From contig JFHF01000001.1 of assembly GCA_000648925.1 (NCBI GenBank), positions 62,001 to 126,000 of the forward strand: a stretch of 64,000 bases of DNA. The letters are read 5' to 3'. Positions 47,361 through 56,594 of the stretch are shown in pieces (position 1 is the stretch's first letter; every line of letters starts with the position of its first letter). Both the position numbers and the translations under genes were made by a program. The notes under the pieces are model-generated. The model saw nothing but the letters and a program-made list of their open reading frames with translations, had not been told where the DNA came from and searched no databases. Source of the DNA: Caballeronia jiangsuensis (lineage in GTDB: Bacteria > Pseudomonadota > Gammaproteobacteria > Burkholderiales > Burkholderiaceae).

Positions 47361-47373
47361 TCGAGAAAACGAC

Positions 47374-48000
47374 ATGGCAGACATCGACATGAAAGGAGCA
47401 GTCGCGGCGTTCGCGCTCGCTTGCGTCACGCTGCTCGCGGCTTGCGGATCGACGCCGACCGCGATGCCCAACGCGCATTACGACCTCGGCGCGCCGCCTG
47501 CCTTCGACGCGACGGCCAACAGCCTGCCGATGCCGCCGGTGAAGGTGCTCGCGGTGGGCGCGCCGCGCAGTCTGGAAACCGACTCTTTCGCGTATCGGCT
47601 GAGCTACGTCGACGCACAACGCACCGGCAACTACTCGGACAGCCACTGGACGATGCCGCCCGCGCAACTGCTCACGCAGCGGCTGCGCGAGGCGCTCGCG
47701 GCGCGCGGCCCGATCCTGTCCGGCGCCGATCCGGTGCGCGCCGTGCCGCTGCTCGAAGTCGAGCTGACGAGCTTCGAGCAGGTCTTCGACGCGCCCGAGC
47801 AAAGCCACGGCCTCGTGTCCGTGCGCGCGACGCTCACGCAGCAAGGCCGCGTGATCGGCCAGCGCAGTTTCGCCGCGAGCGCGCCCGCGCCGAGCGCCGA
47901 CGCATCCGGCGGCGCGCGGGCGCTCGCGGCCGCATCGGACGACGTGATCGCGCAACTTTCCACGTGGCTTGCCGCGCAACCCCTTTCCGCTTCGCGATGA
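47374..48000 (+). CDS. ABC-type transport auxiliary lipoprotein (PqiC-like)
   Basis: 208 residues from 47374 (an ATG at 47389 would shorten it by five). A signal peptide ends in LLAAC, the lipobox; then an extended beta-rich domain: YDLGAPPAF, KVLAVGAPRSLETDSFAYRL, then MPPAQLLTQRLREAL, that matches the ABC-transport auxiliary/PqiC (DUF330-type) lipoproteins. In Mla-like systems such lipoproteins sit in the outer membrane and receive the lipid tunnel; here it replaces the soluble MlaC. It ends the transporter operon, overlapping no gene. Confidence 0.88.
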   Translation: MADIDMKGAVAAFALACVTLLAACGSTPTAMPNAHYDLGAPPAFDATANSLPMPPVKVLAVGAPRSLETDSFAYRLSYVDAQRTGNYSDSHWTMPPAQLLTQRLREALAARGPILSGADPVRAVPLLEVELTSFEQVFDAPEQSHGLVSVRATLTQQGRVIGQRSFAASAPAPSADASGGARALAAASDDVIAQLSTWLAAQPLSASR

Positions 48001-48049
48001 CCTTCGGTAGTTTCACCATCCGCCCAGCACGGAGGCGTCCGGGCGGCTC

Positions 48050-49222
48050 ATGACGATCAAGCAATGGCAGCGCCGCCCGTCGGCGTTTTCCCGGCAGGCG
48101 CTCGCCGCATACGCGGTGCTCGTGGTCTACGGTTCGCTCTATCCTTTTTCCGGCTGGCGCTCGCTGGGCCTGAGCCCGCTCGCGTATCTCGCCGATCCGC
48201 TGCCGCGGTATCTGACCGTCTTCGATGTCGTCACGAACGTGCTCGGCTACATGCCGCTCGGTTCGCTGATCGTGCTCGCGCTGTATCCGCGTGTGCGCGG
48301 CACGCTTGCGGTGGGCGCGGCGCTCGTTGGCGGCGCGTTGCTGTCCGGCACGATGGAAGCCATCCAGACGTATCTGCCGACGCGCGTCGCCTCGAATCTC
48401 GATCTCGCCGCCAACGCGTTCGGCGCGCTGGTCGGCGGCGTGCTGATCGCGCCCGCGACGAGCGCGCTGCTCGACCGCGGCCTCCTGCGACGCATCCGCT
48501 TCACGTGGTTCGAGCGCGACGCGGCGTATGTCATCGGCTTGTCGGCGCTGTGGCCGTTCGCGGCGATGTTCCCCGCGCCGTATCTCTTCGGCGGCGGCGA
48601 TCTGCCGCGCGTGCTGTGGGACGAGCTCGACCCGGCGATGCAGGACGCGATCCTCGCGTGGACGCCCGCCGCATGGGACGTCGAAAGCTGGCCGGACCGG
48701 ATCGGCGCGCTGCTGCCCGACGACGCGTGGGAAGCGCTGATTACATCGACGAGCCTGTTCGCGGCGCTCGTGCTCCTGACGCTCCTCACGCGCCATCGCG
48801 CGCCGCGTATCCGGCTGATGCTCGGTCTCGTCGCGATCACGCTCTTCGCGAAGGCGGGCGCGACGTTCCTGCAATCGCGCGCGGGCCTGACTTTCGACTG
48901 GGCGACGGACGGCGCGCTCGAAGGCATCGGCATCGCGATCACGGCGGGCGTGCTGTCGGTATCGATGCCGCGCGGACTGCGGGCGGCGCTCGCGGGCGCG
49001 GCGCTCGTCGTTTCGCTCGCAATCGTCAATCTGCTGCCGGTGAATCCGTATTTCGATATCGTGCTCGCCGACTGGCGGCAGGGACGCTATCTGCATTTCA
49101 ACGGACTCGCGCACTGGCTCGCGTGGGTATGGCCGTATGCGGCGCTCGGCTGGCTCGCGTCCGCGGCGGAGCGCGCGTGGCTCGCGCGGCGTCGCGCGCG
49201 CAAGGCGAACCGCCCGGTGTGA
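48050..49222 (+). CDS. VanZ-family membrane protein
   Basis: 390 residues with about nine hydrophobic segments. The N-terminal half has the VanZ pattern: AYAVLVVYGSLYPFSGWRSL, then YLTVFDVVTNVLGYMPLGSL and GALLSGTMEAIQTYLPTRVASNLDLAANAFGALVGG (shortened here). VanZ proteins are found beside glycopeptide-resistance genes but most are of unknown function. This member is about twice the usual length because of a C-terminal half of further segments. It follows the Mla operon by 49 bases on the same strand. Confidence 0.85.
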   Translation: MTIKQWQRRPSAFSRQALAAYAVLVVYGSLYPFSGWRSLGLSPLAYLADPLPRYLTVFDVVTNVLGYMPLGSLIVLALYPRVRGTLAVGAALVGGALLSGTMEAIQTYLPTRVASNLDLAANAFGALVGGVLIAPATSALLDRGLLRRIRFTWFERDAAYVIGLSALWPFAAMFPAPYLFGGGDLPRVLWDELDPAMQDAILAWTPAAWDVESWPDRIGALLPDDAWEALITSTSLFAALVLLTLLTRHRAPRIRLMLGLVAITLFAKAGATFLQSRAGLTFDWATDGALEGIGIAITAGVLSVSMPRGLRAALAGAALVVSLAIVNLLPVNPYFDIVLADWRQGRYLHFNGLAHWLAWVWPYAALGWLASAAERAWLARRRARKANRPV

Positions 49223-49280
49223 CGCGGCGGGCACGAACATCGCTGGCTATAATCGACCGACACTCTCATCGCCCACGCTC

Positions 49281-49610
49281 ATGGATTCCTTCTACAAGTA
49301 CCACGTGTTCTTTTGCCTGAACCAGCGCGATGCCGACGCGCCGCGCCCGAGCTGCGCGAATTGCAACGCGCAGGCCATGCAGGAGCACGCGAAGAAACGC
49401 GTGAAGCAACTCGGCCTCGCGGGCGAAGGCAAGGTGCGCATCAACAAGGCCGGGTGTCTGGACCGCTGCGAACTCGGGCCGGTCGTGGTCGTGTATCCCG
49501 AAGGCACGTGGTACACGTACGTCGATGAAACCGACATCGACGAAATCGTGGAGTCGCATCTGGCCAACGGCAAGATCGTCGAACGTCTTCTCATCGATCA
49601 ACCCGCATAA
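49281..49610 (+). CDS. Thioredoxin-like [2Fe-2S] ferredoxin
   Basis: 109 residues from the ATG at 49281. Four cysteines at 12, 25, 59 and 63 give C-x12-C-x33-C-x3-C, the ligand pattern of thioredoxin-like ferredoxins (Clostridium pasteurianum 2Fe-2S type, also NuoE). The loop RINKAGCLDRCELGPVVVVYPEG (shortened) is characteristic. It carries electrons in the cytosol, partner unknown. A possible -10 (TATAAT, 49248-49253) lies upstream without a good -35. The next gene follows after nine bases. Confidence 0.92.
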   Translation: MDSFYKYHVFFCLNQRDADAPRPSCANCNAQAMQEHAKKRVKQLGLAGEGKVRINKAGCLDRCELGPVVVVYPEGTWYTYVDETDIDEIVESHLANGKIVERLLIDQPA

Positions 49611-49618
49611 CGGCAGCC

Positions 49619-50254
49619 ATGAACGCGCAAACCGAAAAATTCCTGATCGACGGGCCGGTCGGCAAGATCGAGTGTGCGCTCGATCGCACCGATGCCAACA
49701 GCCAGCCCGCGCGCGGCATCGCGCTCGTCGCGCATCCGCATCCGCTCTTCGGCGGCACGATGGACAACAAGGTCGCGCAGACGCTCGCGCGCACCATGGT
49801 CCAGCTCGGCTACGTGACGTATCGCTCGAATTTTCGCGGCGTCGGCGCGACGGCCGGCGAGCATGACAACGGCATCGGCGAGCAGGACGATTTGCTCGCG
49901 CTGATCGACCACATGCGCGCGCAACCCGGTCAGGCCGACGTGCCGATCGTGCTCGCGGGCTTTTCGTTCGGCACGTTCGTGCTGTCGCATGTCGCGAGGC
50001 GCATGCTCGAAGCGGGGAAAGACATCGAGCGCATGGTGTTCGTCGGCACGGCGGCGAGCCGCTGGGAAGTCGCGCCCGTGCCCGACACCACGCTCGTGAT
50101 TCACGGCGAAGTCGATGAAACCGTGCCGATTCAATCCGTCTACGACTGGGCGCGGCCGCAGGAATTGCCCGTCGTCGTGATTCCGGGCGGCGAGCACTTC
50201 TTTCACCGCAAGCTGCATATTCTCAAGCGCGTGATCGTCGACGCGTGGCGCTGA
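49619..50254 (+). CDS. Small alpha/beta hydrolase
   Basis: 211 residues, a short alpha/beta hydrolase. The early HPHPLFGGTMDNKVAQTLA segment, the NFRGVGATAGEHDNG loop and the nucleophile Ser in LAGFSFGTFVLSHVA are typical of the COG2945 group; the His is near the end in GGEHFFHRKL and the Asp in HGEVDETVP. Substrate unknown. It lies nine bases after the ferredoxin gene, so they share a transcript. Confidence 0.9.
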   Translation: MNAQTEKFLIDGPVGKIECALDRTDANSQPARGIALVAHPHPLFGGTMDNKVAQTLARTMVQLGYVTYRSNFRGVGATAGEHDNGIGEQDDLLALIDHMRAQPGQADVPIVLAGFSFGTFVLSHVARRMLEAGKDIERMVFVGTAASRWEVAPVPDTTLVIHGEVDETVPIQSVYDWARPQELPVVVIPGGEHFFHRKLHILKRVIVDAWR

Positions 50255-50667
50255 GCATTTCGTCCTCGAACGAGCGTCGCAAGGTGCCTGAAGGGCTTTG
50301 TTCGCTCATCGTTTCGTGACCGGTAAAAGCGGCTAAGCGCAGCCTGAAAAACGTTAAAACCCACGGCAACAGCGCAGATTCGAAGGAAAACGGAAGCGGG
50401 CCGCGCGTATAATGGCGCAGAATTTTTTCGCTGTTTCCGGCCGTGCGATGCCGCCGAATTTCTCGCAGTCATCGAAACGCCGGCTTCCGAGAACCGTTTT
50501 CGCGTCCGTCTGTCGAACGAGCGCTTTTCGCCGCGGCGCCGCGCGTGCCGCTGTCCTGGCGATAAGCCCGATCAACAGCGACGGTCAGCCTGTTCAACCC
50601 GTGCTTCGCCGATCATCCGATCCCCGATCGTCCTCGTCGCAGCCTGCTTTTTCCGCCGATCGATCCT
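50255..50667 (+). promoter_or_regulatory. Upstream region of dacC with a perfect -10 hexamer
   Basis: 413 bases. A perfect TATAAT lies at 50408-50413 but no good -35 at 15-19 bases upstream. If used, it would give dacC a leader of about 250 bases. I see no convincing gene in it. An alternative promoter nearer dacC cannot be excluded. Confidence 0.4.
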
Positions 50668-51882
50668 ATGCGCTTTGTCCCTGCCGGCCTGTCTTTTCCT
50701 TCTGTTTCCATCGTTCATCATCGAACCATCAAAGCCGCACTCGTGCTGCCGGCCGTGCTGGCCGCCGCGAGCGCCTTCGCGCAAGTAGCCCCGCCCGAGG
50801 TGACCGCGCGCTCGTGGGTGCTCGTCGATGCCACCAGCAATCAGGTGCTCGCGTCGGGCAATCCCGATGAGCGCGTCGAGCCTGCATCGCTCACGAAGCT
50901 GATGACCGCGTATCTCGTTTTCGATGCGCTGAAGGCGAAGAAGATCAACATGGACCAGACCGTCATGCCGAGCGAGGCCGTGCGCCGCGTGCGCACGGAC
51001 GAGTCGCGCATGTTCATCGAGGCGAACAAGCCGGTCACCGTGCACGATCTCGTCTACGGCATGATCGTGCAGTCGGGCAACGACGCGGCTATCGCGCTGG
51101 CGGAACTCGTTGGCGGCAGCGAAAGCAACTTCGTGCAGCTGATGAACGCGGCGGCGAAGCGCATCGGCATGAAGAACACGAATTTCGCCGATGTGAACGG
51201 CATGCCCGATCCGCAGCACTACACGACCGCCGGCGATCTCGCCGTGCTGTCCACGCGCCTCGTGCGCGACTTCCCCGAGTACTACAGCATCTTCTCGGTG
51301 AAGGAATTCACGTACAACAAGATCAAGCAGCCGAACCGCAATCGCCTGCTGTGGCTCGATCCGACCGTCGATGGCCTCAAGACCGGCCACACGAAGGCCG
51401 CGGGCTACTGCCTGATCGCGACCGCCAAGCGCTCGCTCGTCGGCGTGCCCGATGCGAGCCGCCGTCTCGTCGCCGTGATGATGGGCGAGCCGAAAGAGCA
51501 CAACCGCGTGCAGGACAGCCTGAAGATGCTGAACTACGGCTACACCGCGTACGACGCGCTGCGCCTGTACAAGGCGAATCAGGTGATCGACTCGCCGCGC
51601 GTGTACAAGGGCGCCGCCGACAGCGTGCAGGCTGGCGTCATGACGGACCAGTACATCACCGTGCCGAAGGGTCTGGGCGAGAAGGTCAAGCCGACGGTCA
51701 CGCACAACGATTTGCTCGTCGCGCCGATCAAGAAGGGCCAGCAGATCGGGTCCGTCAAGATGATGGCGGACGGCAAGGAAGTCGCGCAATTCCCGCTCGT
51801 CGCGTTGCAGGACGTGCCGGAAGCGGGCATCTTCGGCCGCCTGTGGGATTCGGCGCTGCTCTGGTGGCAAAAGCGCAAGTAA
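50668..51882 (+). CDS. dacC: D-alanyl-D-alanine carboxypeptidase (PBP5/6 type)
   Basis: 404 residues. Signal peptide to ASAFAQ (residue 39). Penicillin-binding-protein motifs: SLTK (Ser74, Lys77) in EPASLTKLMTAY, SGN (Ser136) and KTGHT. The C-terminal PBP5 beta domain and an amphipathic final helix (GIFGRLWDSALLWWQKRK) for membrane anchoring are present. It trims pentapeptides of peptidoglycan in the periplasm. It is followed by dat after 47 bases; together they handle D-amino acids. Confidence 0.96.
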   Translation: MRFVPAGLSFPSVSIVHHRTIKAALVLPAVLAAASAFAQVAPPEVTARSWVLVDATSNQVLASGNPDERVEPASLTKLMTAYLVFDALKAKKINMDQTVMPSEAVRRVRTDESRMFIEANKPVTVHDLVYGMIVQSGNDAAIALAELVGGSESNFVQLMNAAAKRIGMKNTNFADVNGMPDPQHYTTAGDLAVLSTRLVRDFPEYYSIFSVKEFTYNKIKQPNRNRLLWLDPTVDGLKTGHTKAAGYCLIATAKRSLVGVPDASRRLVAVMMGEPKEHNRVQDSLKMLNYGYTAYDALRLYKANQVIDSPRVYKGAADSVQAGVMTDQYITVPKGLGEKVKPTVTHNDLLVAPIKKGQQIGSVKMMADGKEVAQFPLVALQDVPEAGIFGRLWDSALLWWQKRK

Positions 51883-51929
51883 TCCAAGTAAGCGTAGTTG
51901 AACGACAGGTTGAGAAAGGAGCGGTCCCG

Positions 51930-52841
51930 ATGAGCCAAGCCGAAGTCTTCGATCCCACGGTTTATTTGAACGGCGAGTGGGGGCCGCTTTCCGAAGCGCG
52001 CATTCCCGTGCTCGATCGCGGGTTCATTTTCGGCGACGGCGTGTATGAAGTCGTGCCGCTCTACGCGCAAGCCGATGGCGCTCGCCTGCCGTTCCGGCTC
52101 AAACAGCATCTCGCGCGGCTGAATCGCAGTCTCGGCAAGATCCGCATCGACAATCCTTTCGACGACGCCGGCTGGCGCGCGTTGATCGATCGCGCCATCG
52201 GCGAAAATGCCGGCACCGGCGACGCGCTCGTCTACATCCAGGTCACGCGCGGCGTTGCGAAGCGGCGCGGGCACGCATTTCCGGCGGGCATCACGCCGAC
52301 CGTGTTCGTCATGCTCGGCCAGCTCGTGTTTCCGAGCGTGGCGGATCGTGCGCGCGGCGCGGTGGCCGTGACCGCCGAAGACAAGCGCTGGCTGCATTGC
52401 GACATCAAATCGGTATCGCTGCTCGGCAACGTGCTGATGGCGCAGCACGCCGCCGAAAACGACGCGCTCGAAACCATCCAGTTGCGCGACGGCTTGCTTA
52501 CCGAAGGTTCGTCCTCAAATGTGTGGATCGTGAAGGGCGGCACCCTGCTGGGCGCGCCGCGCGGGCCGCGTATTCTGGAAGGCATCCGCTACGGGCTCAT
52601 CGAGGAACTGGCGCGCGAGGCGGGCATTCCGTTCGAGGAGCGCGACATCGCCGAAGCCGAGTTGCGTTCGGCCGACGAAGTCATGATCAGCTCCGCGACC
52701 AAGGAAGTCATGCCGATCACCACGCTCGACGGAAAAAGCGTCGGCGACGGCCGGCCCGGTCCGATCTATGCTGCACTTTACGACGCCTACCAGCGGGCCA
52801 AGGCGCGCGAGTTCGCGGAAGAGGCCGCGCGGGCCAAATGA
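51930..52841 (+). CDS. dat: D-amino acid aminotransferase
   Basis: 303 residues from the ATG at 51930 (AAAGGAGCGGTCCCG upstream). Class IV PLP aminotransferase: DRGFIFGDGVYEVVPLY at residue 29, the PLP Lys160 in WLHCDIKSVSLLGN, and TEGSSSNVWIVKGG. The overall pattern fits D-alanine aminotransferase rather than the branched-chain enzyme. It makes D-glutamate and other D-amino acids for the wall, with pyruvate or oxoglutarate as partner. It sits between dacC and ybeD. Confidence 0.9.
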   Translation: MSQAEVFDPTVYLNGEWGPLSEARIPVLDRGFIFGDGVYEVVPLYAQADGARLPFRLKQHLARLNRSLGKIRIDNPFDDAGWRALIDRAIGENAGTGDALVYIQVTRGVAKRRGHAFPAGITPTVFVMLGQLVFPSVADRARGAVAVTAEDKRWLHCDIKSVSLLGNVLMAQHAAENDALETIQLRDGLLTEGSSSNVWIVKGGTLLGAPRGPRILEGIRYGLIEELAREAGIPFEERDIAEAELRSADEVMISSATKEVMPITTLDGKSVGDGRPGPIYAALYDAYQRAKAREFAEEAARAK

Positions 52842-52864
52842 AGCGCGAAGTGAAGGAGAAAGCC

Positions 52865-53173
52865 ATGTCCGACAAGCAACAATCCACCGATCCGACCGAT
52901 TCCGCCGCGCACAGCGCCGACGAGCTGTTCGACTTTCCCTGCGATTTCCCGATCAAGGTGATGGGCAAGACGCATCCGGAATTTCACGACACGATCGTCA
53001 GCCTGCTCAAGGAGTTCGACAAGGACTTCGACGCATCGCGTGTCGAGGCGCGTCCGTCTTCCGGCGGCAATTACACGGGGCTCACCTGCACCGTGCGCGC
53101 GCAGAATCGGCCGCATCTCGACGACATCTATCGCGCGCTCACCGGCCATCCGATGGTCAAGGTAGTGCTTTGA
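52865..53173 (+). CDS. ybeD: YbeD-family (DUF493) protein
   Basis: 102 residues from the ATG at 52865, just after AAGGAG; an ATG at 52838 is upstream of this site. The conserved core has FDFPCDFPIKVMGK, then SGGNYTGLTCTVRAQNRPHLDDIYRALTGHP (shortened here) and a final KVVL. Small ferredoxin-like fold, proposed to be regulatory and commonly beside lipB/lipA; function unknown. The 3' end overlaps the convergent LysR gene by 17 bases. Confidence 0.92.
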   Translation: MSDKQQSTDPTDSAAHSADELFDFPCDFPIKVMGKTHPEFHDTIVSLLKEFDKDFDASRVEARPSSGGNYTGLTCTVRAQNRPHLDDIYRALTGHPMVKVVL

Positions 53174-54110
53174 TCTTGCCCGCCGGCGCGTCGCACACCG
53201 CCGGCGTGCGCTCGTAGAGCAGCCTGAACTGCTCGGCCTCCTCGAAAACCCATTCCCTGAACGCCTGCACGCGCTTCGTCTGAAGCAGCGCCGTCGGGCA
53301 CACGAAGTAGTACTTCCACGGGCTCGGGCCGTCGATATTGAACAGCCGCACGAGCCGTCCCGCACCGATTTCCTGCATCGAAAGCGAGCGGCGCACGAGC
53401 GCGATGCCCTGACCATCGATCGCCGCCTGTAGCAGATTCGACGAATCCTCATACAGAACGCCACGCCTCGGTTCCTCGATATCGGTGAGTCCGGCCGCGT
53501 CGAACCACGGGCGCCAACGCTCATCTTCCGAGCGCAATAACGGCAGGTTCGCGAGATCGCGCGGCGTGCGCGGCAACTCGCCGCCGCGAAAATTCGGCGC
53601 ACAGGCGGGGAAGAACACCTCGTCGAGCAATTCCTCCGAGTGCAGGCCCGCGTACTTGCCGAAACCGAAGCGGATCGCGACATCCACGTCGTCGCGGTTG
53701 AAATCGGTGAGCGCGTTCGTCGACAGCAATTCGAGGTCGATTTCCGGATGCTTTTCGATAAAACGGCCTACGCGCGTCGTCAGCCACCGCGCCGAAAACG
53801 ACGACAGCATCGAGACGATCAGCCGGCGGTCGCGATCGCCCGAACGGATGCGCCGCGTCGATTCAGCCAGTGCGACGAGCGCCGCGCGCACTTCCGCGGC
53901 GTATTGCCTGCCACGGTCGGTGAGACGCACGCGCTTGCCGTCGCGCGCGAAGAGCGACACGCCGAGTTCGGCCTCCAGCGCGCGGATCTGATGACTGACC
54001 GCGCCGTGCGTGACGAAAAGCTCGTCGGCGGCGCGGGAAAAGCTCTCGTGTCGCGCGGCGGCTTCGAAGGCGCGCAGCGCGTTCAGGGCGGGAAGCTGTC
54101 GAAGGTCCAT
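53157..54110 (-). CDS. LysR-family regulator, GcvA-like
   Basis: 317 residues from the ATG at 54110; a TTG at 54137 would add nine. N-terminal helix-turn-helix: LPALNALRAFEAAARHESFSRAADELFVTHGAVSHQIRALE (shown in part), the pattern of GcvA-type regulators. The effector domain has RLIVSMLSSFSARWLTTRVGRF and DVDVAIRFGFGKY. Function of the target gene is unknown; the divergent DUF2917 gene at 54234 is the obvious candidate. It sits between ybeD and lipB, which are usually adjacent or close. Confidence 0.93.
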   Translation of the reverse strand: MDLRQLPALNALRAFEAAARHESFSRAADELFVTHGAVSHQIRALEAELGVSLFARDGKRVRLTDRGRQYAAEVRAALVALAESTRRIRSGDRDRRLIVSMLSSFSARWLTTRVGRFIEKHPEIDLELLSTNALTDFNRDDVDVAIRFGFGKYAGLHSEELLDEVFFPACAPNFRGGELPRTPRDLANLPLLRSEDERWRPWFDAAGLTDIEEPRRGVLYEDSSNLLQAAIDGQGIALVRRSLSMQEIGAGRLVRLFNIDGPSPWKYYFVCPTALLQTKRVQAFREWVFEEAEQFRLLYERTPAVCDAPAGKIKALP

Positions 54111-54233
54111 GTGGATTGTCGGCGTGGTCGTTGTCAATACAGCTCACATAGCAGTGAAAATTGATCGTTTTGCCTGATGCCTTGCCACGCCTAGGATTGT
54201 AGTCATCGAAACGTTCCCTTGGCGGAGTCGATC

Positions 54234-54560
54234 ATGCGAGAAATATCAACAAGCGTCACCTTCGAAATCAAGCCCGGCGAAACCGTGCCGATGCGCATCG
54301 CGCGCGGTACGCGTCTCACAGTCCACGGCAGCGCCGTCTGGGCGACGCGCAGCAATGACATCGAAGATTACTGGCTCGTCCCCGGCGATAACCTCAAGCT
54401 GCGCGAACGCGAGCGGCTCTGGCTTTCCGTCGAAGGCGACCGTCCGGCTTATGTCGTCTTCACGATCCTGCCGCGCTGCGACGAGCGTGCGATGCACTGG
54501 GTTTCGACCAGCATCGAGCGCCTCGCGCAACGTTTCCGCGCCGGTTGGCGCACCGTCTGA
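54234..54560 (+). CDS. DUF2917 protein
   Basis: 108 residues from the ATG at 54234 with GGAG seven bases upstream. It matches DUF2917, small beta-rich proteins of unknown function: FEIKPGETVPMRIARGTRL, VHGSAVWATRSNDIEDYWLVPGD (shortened), then LRERERLWLSVEGDRPA. The fold probably resembles a small cupin-like barrel. It is divergent from the GcvA-like regulator, 123 bases away, and is likely its target. lipB follows after 82 bases. Confidence 0.88.
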   Translation: MREISTSVTFEIKPGETVPMRIARGTRLTVHGSAVWATRSNDIEDYWLVPGDNLKLRERERLWLSVEGDRPAYVVFTILPRCDERAMHWVSTSIERLAQRFRAGWRTV

Positions 54561-54642
54561 GCCAACTATTCGCATTTGCCATCGAAGACATGCGAATTCA
54601 CCATCGGCGGGCATGGGGCTATTTCGGTAAACTACCGGCACC

Positions 54643-55425
54643 ATGTCCGCCACATCGCTCGCAGTCCCACAAGAATTCGACGACGCGCCCGACACCGTGC
54701 TCAGCGCCGGTGAGTTTCCGGTCGCGTTGCGCTGGCGCGGCCTAGAGCCGTACGGCCAGAGCTTCGACGCGATGCGCGCCTTCACCGACGCCCGCACGCC
54801 CGAAACGCAGGACGAAATCTGGCTCGTCGAGCATCCGCCCGTCTTCACGCTCGGTCTCGCGGGCGATCCCGCGCATCTTCTGCTCGCTCAAAGCGGCATT
54901 CCGCTCGTCAAGGTGGATCGCGGCGGACAAATCACGTATCACGGGCCGGGGCAGATCGTCGCTTATCTGCTGATCGATCTGCGTCGCCGCAAACTGATGG
55001 TGCGCGAGCTGGTGCGGCGCATCGAAGAGGCCGTGATCGAAACACTCGCGACGTATAATCTCGCGACCGACCGCAAGGCCGGCGCGCCGGGCATCTATGT
55101 GGCGCGGCCATCGGCGCGGCAGGCCGGACGAGGCGCGAACGTTCGTTCGCACGAGCTCCATGAAGGCGCGAAGATCGCCGCGCTCGGACTCAAGATTCGC
55201 AACGGCTGCAGCTATCACGGCGTGAGCCTCAATGTGAGCATGGACTTGCAGCCGTTCCTCGCAATCAACCCGTGCGGCTACGCGGGACTCGAAACGGTCG
55301 ACATGGCGACGCTCGACGTCGCGGCCGACTGGCGCGACGTAGCTCTCGTGCTCGCCGAACGGCTGGCACTTCAAATCGGCGGCCTCCCCGCAACTTCCGC
55401 CGCAACAACCGGATCGACCGAATGA
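54643..55425 (+). CDS. lipB: Lipoyl(octanoyl) transferase
   Basis: 260 residues. The LipB core is clear: [33 protein letters not shown], the catalytic Lys in [10 protein letters not shown] and the Cys in [13 protein letters not shown]. It moves octanoate from acyl carrier protein to lipoate-dependent enzymes. The C-terminal 30 residues are Ala/Thr-rich. lipA starts within its stop codon (ATGA overlap), so the two are coupled. Confidence 0.96.
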   Translation: MSATSLAVPQEFDDAPDTVLSAGEFPVALRWRGLEPYGQSFDAMRAFTDARTPETQDEIWLVEHPPVFTLGLAGDPAHLLLAQSGIPLVKVDRGGQITYHGPGQIVAYLLIDLRRRKLMVRELVRRIEEAVIETLATYNLATDRKAGAPGIYVARPSARQAGRGANVRSHELHEGAKIAALGLKIRNGCSYHGVSLNVSMDLQPFLAINPCGYAGLETVDMATLDVAADWRDVALVLAERLALQIGGLPATSAATTGSTE

Positions 55426-56408
55426 CTGACGCAACCGCAAACCTGGCCGGCGATACCGCTGCTCCTGTCTACGACGCCACTGCAAAGCAGAAGGCACAAG
55501 CGAAGACGTCGCGTATTCCGATCAAGGTCATCCCGATCGAGAAGCTGAAGAAGCCGGACTGGATCCGCGTGCGCACGGCGACCGGCAACTCGCGCTTCAA
55601 CGAGATCAAGCACATCCTGCGCGAGCACAACCTGCATACGGTGTGCGAGGAAGCGAGCTGCCCGAACATCGGCGAATGCTTCGGCAAAGGCACCGCGACG
55701 TTCATGATCATGGGCGACAAGTGCACGCGCCGCTGCCCGTTCTGCGACGTCGGCCACGGACGCCCCGATCCGCTCGACGCGGACGAGCCGCTGAATCTCG
55801 CGCGCACCATCGGCGCGCTGAAGCTGAAATACGTGGTGATCACGTCTGTCGATCGCGACGATCTGCGCGATGGCGGCGCGGGGCACTTCGTCGAGTGCAT
55901 CAGGCAGGTTCGCGAGCATTCGCCGGAAACGCGCATCGAAATTCTGACGCCGGATTTCCGTGGCCGTCTGGATCGTGCGATCGGCATTCTGACCGCCGCG
56001 CCGCCCGACGTGATGAACCACAATCTCGAAACGGTGCCGCGTCTCTACAAGGAAGCGCGTCCGGGTTCGGATTATCACCATTCGCTGAAGCTTCTGAAGG
56101 ACTTCAAGGCGCTGCATCCGGAAGTCGCGACGAAATCGGGCCTGATGGTCGGTCTGGGCGAAACGGAAGAAGAAATCCTTCAGGTGATGCGCGATCTGCG
56201 CGCGCACGACGTGGACATGCTGACCATCGGTCAATATCTGCAACCGTCGGAACACCATCTGCCGGTGCGGGCTTATGTGCATCCGGATACGTTCAAGATG
56301 TACGAGGAAGAGGCGTACAAGATGGGCTTCACGCACGCGGCGGTCGGCGCGATGGTGCGTTCGAGCTATCACGCGGATTTGCAGGCGCATGGCGCGGGCG
56401 TGGTTTGA
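55422..56408 (+). CDS. lipA: Lipoyl synthase
   Basis: 328 residues. Both iron-sulphur sites are present: the auxiliary [12 protein letters not shown] and the radical-[13 protein letters not shown]. The C-terminal RSSYHAD carries the Ser that ligates the auxiliary cluster. It inserts two sulphurs into octanoyl groups to make lipoate for pyruvate and oxoglutarate dehydrogenases. The start is the ATG overlapping the lipB stop. Confidence 0.97.
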   Translation: MTDATANLAGDTAAPVYDATAKQKAQAKTSRIPIKVIPIEKLKKPDWIRVRTATGNSRFNEIKHILREHNLHTVCEEASCPNIGECFGKGTATFMIMGDKCTRRCPFCDVGHGRPDPLDADEPLNLARTIGALKLKYVVITSVDRDDLRDGGAGHFVECIRQVREHSPETRIEILTPDFRGRLDRAIGILTAAPPDVMNHNLETVPRLYKEARPGSDYHHSLKLLKDFKALHPEVATKSGLMVGLGETEEEILQVMRDLRAHDVDMLTIGQYLQPSEHHLPVRAYVHPDTFKMYEEEAYKMGFTHAAVGAMVRSSYHADLQAHGAGVV

Positions 56409-56431
56409 GCGCTTCCGGCTCTGCCTGAAAA

Positions 56432-56463
56432 GAAAAAACCCACGGGCGACCGTGGGTTTTTTT
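56432..56463. terminator. Terminator after lipA
   Basis: Stem AAAACCCACGG with its complement around a 4-base loop, followed by seven T. Ends the lipB-lipA transcript. Confidence 0.95.
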
Positions 56464-56594
56464 ATGCTTGAATGAATGTTGCAGCCGTCCAGATCATCGG
56501 ACACCCGCATTCCGGATTTCCAGAATCCCGGATTGCGCATGATCATGCACTAAGAAATATCCCAGCAAATCAACGGCTTAAAAAGCATAAAGCC

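Noticed and set aside
49248..49253. TATAAT as a promoter of the ferredoxin gene
   Set aside because: There is no plausible -35 at 15-19 bases upstream, so I only mention it in the gene entry.
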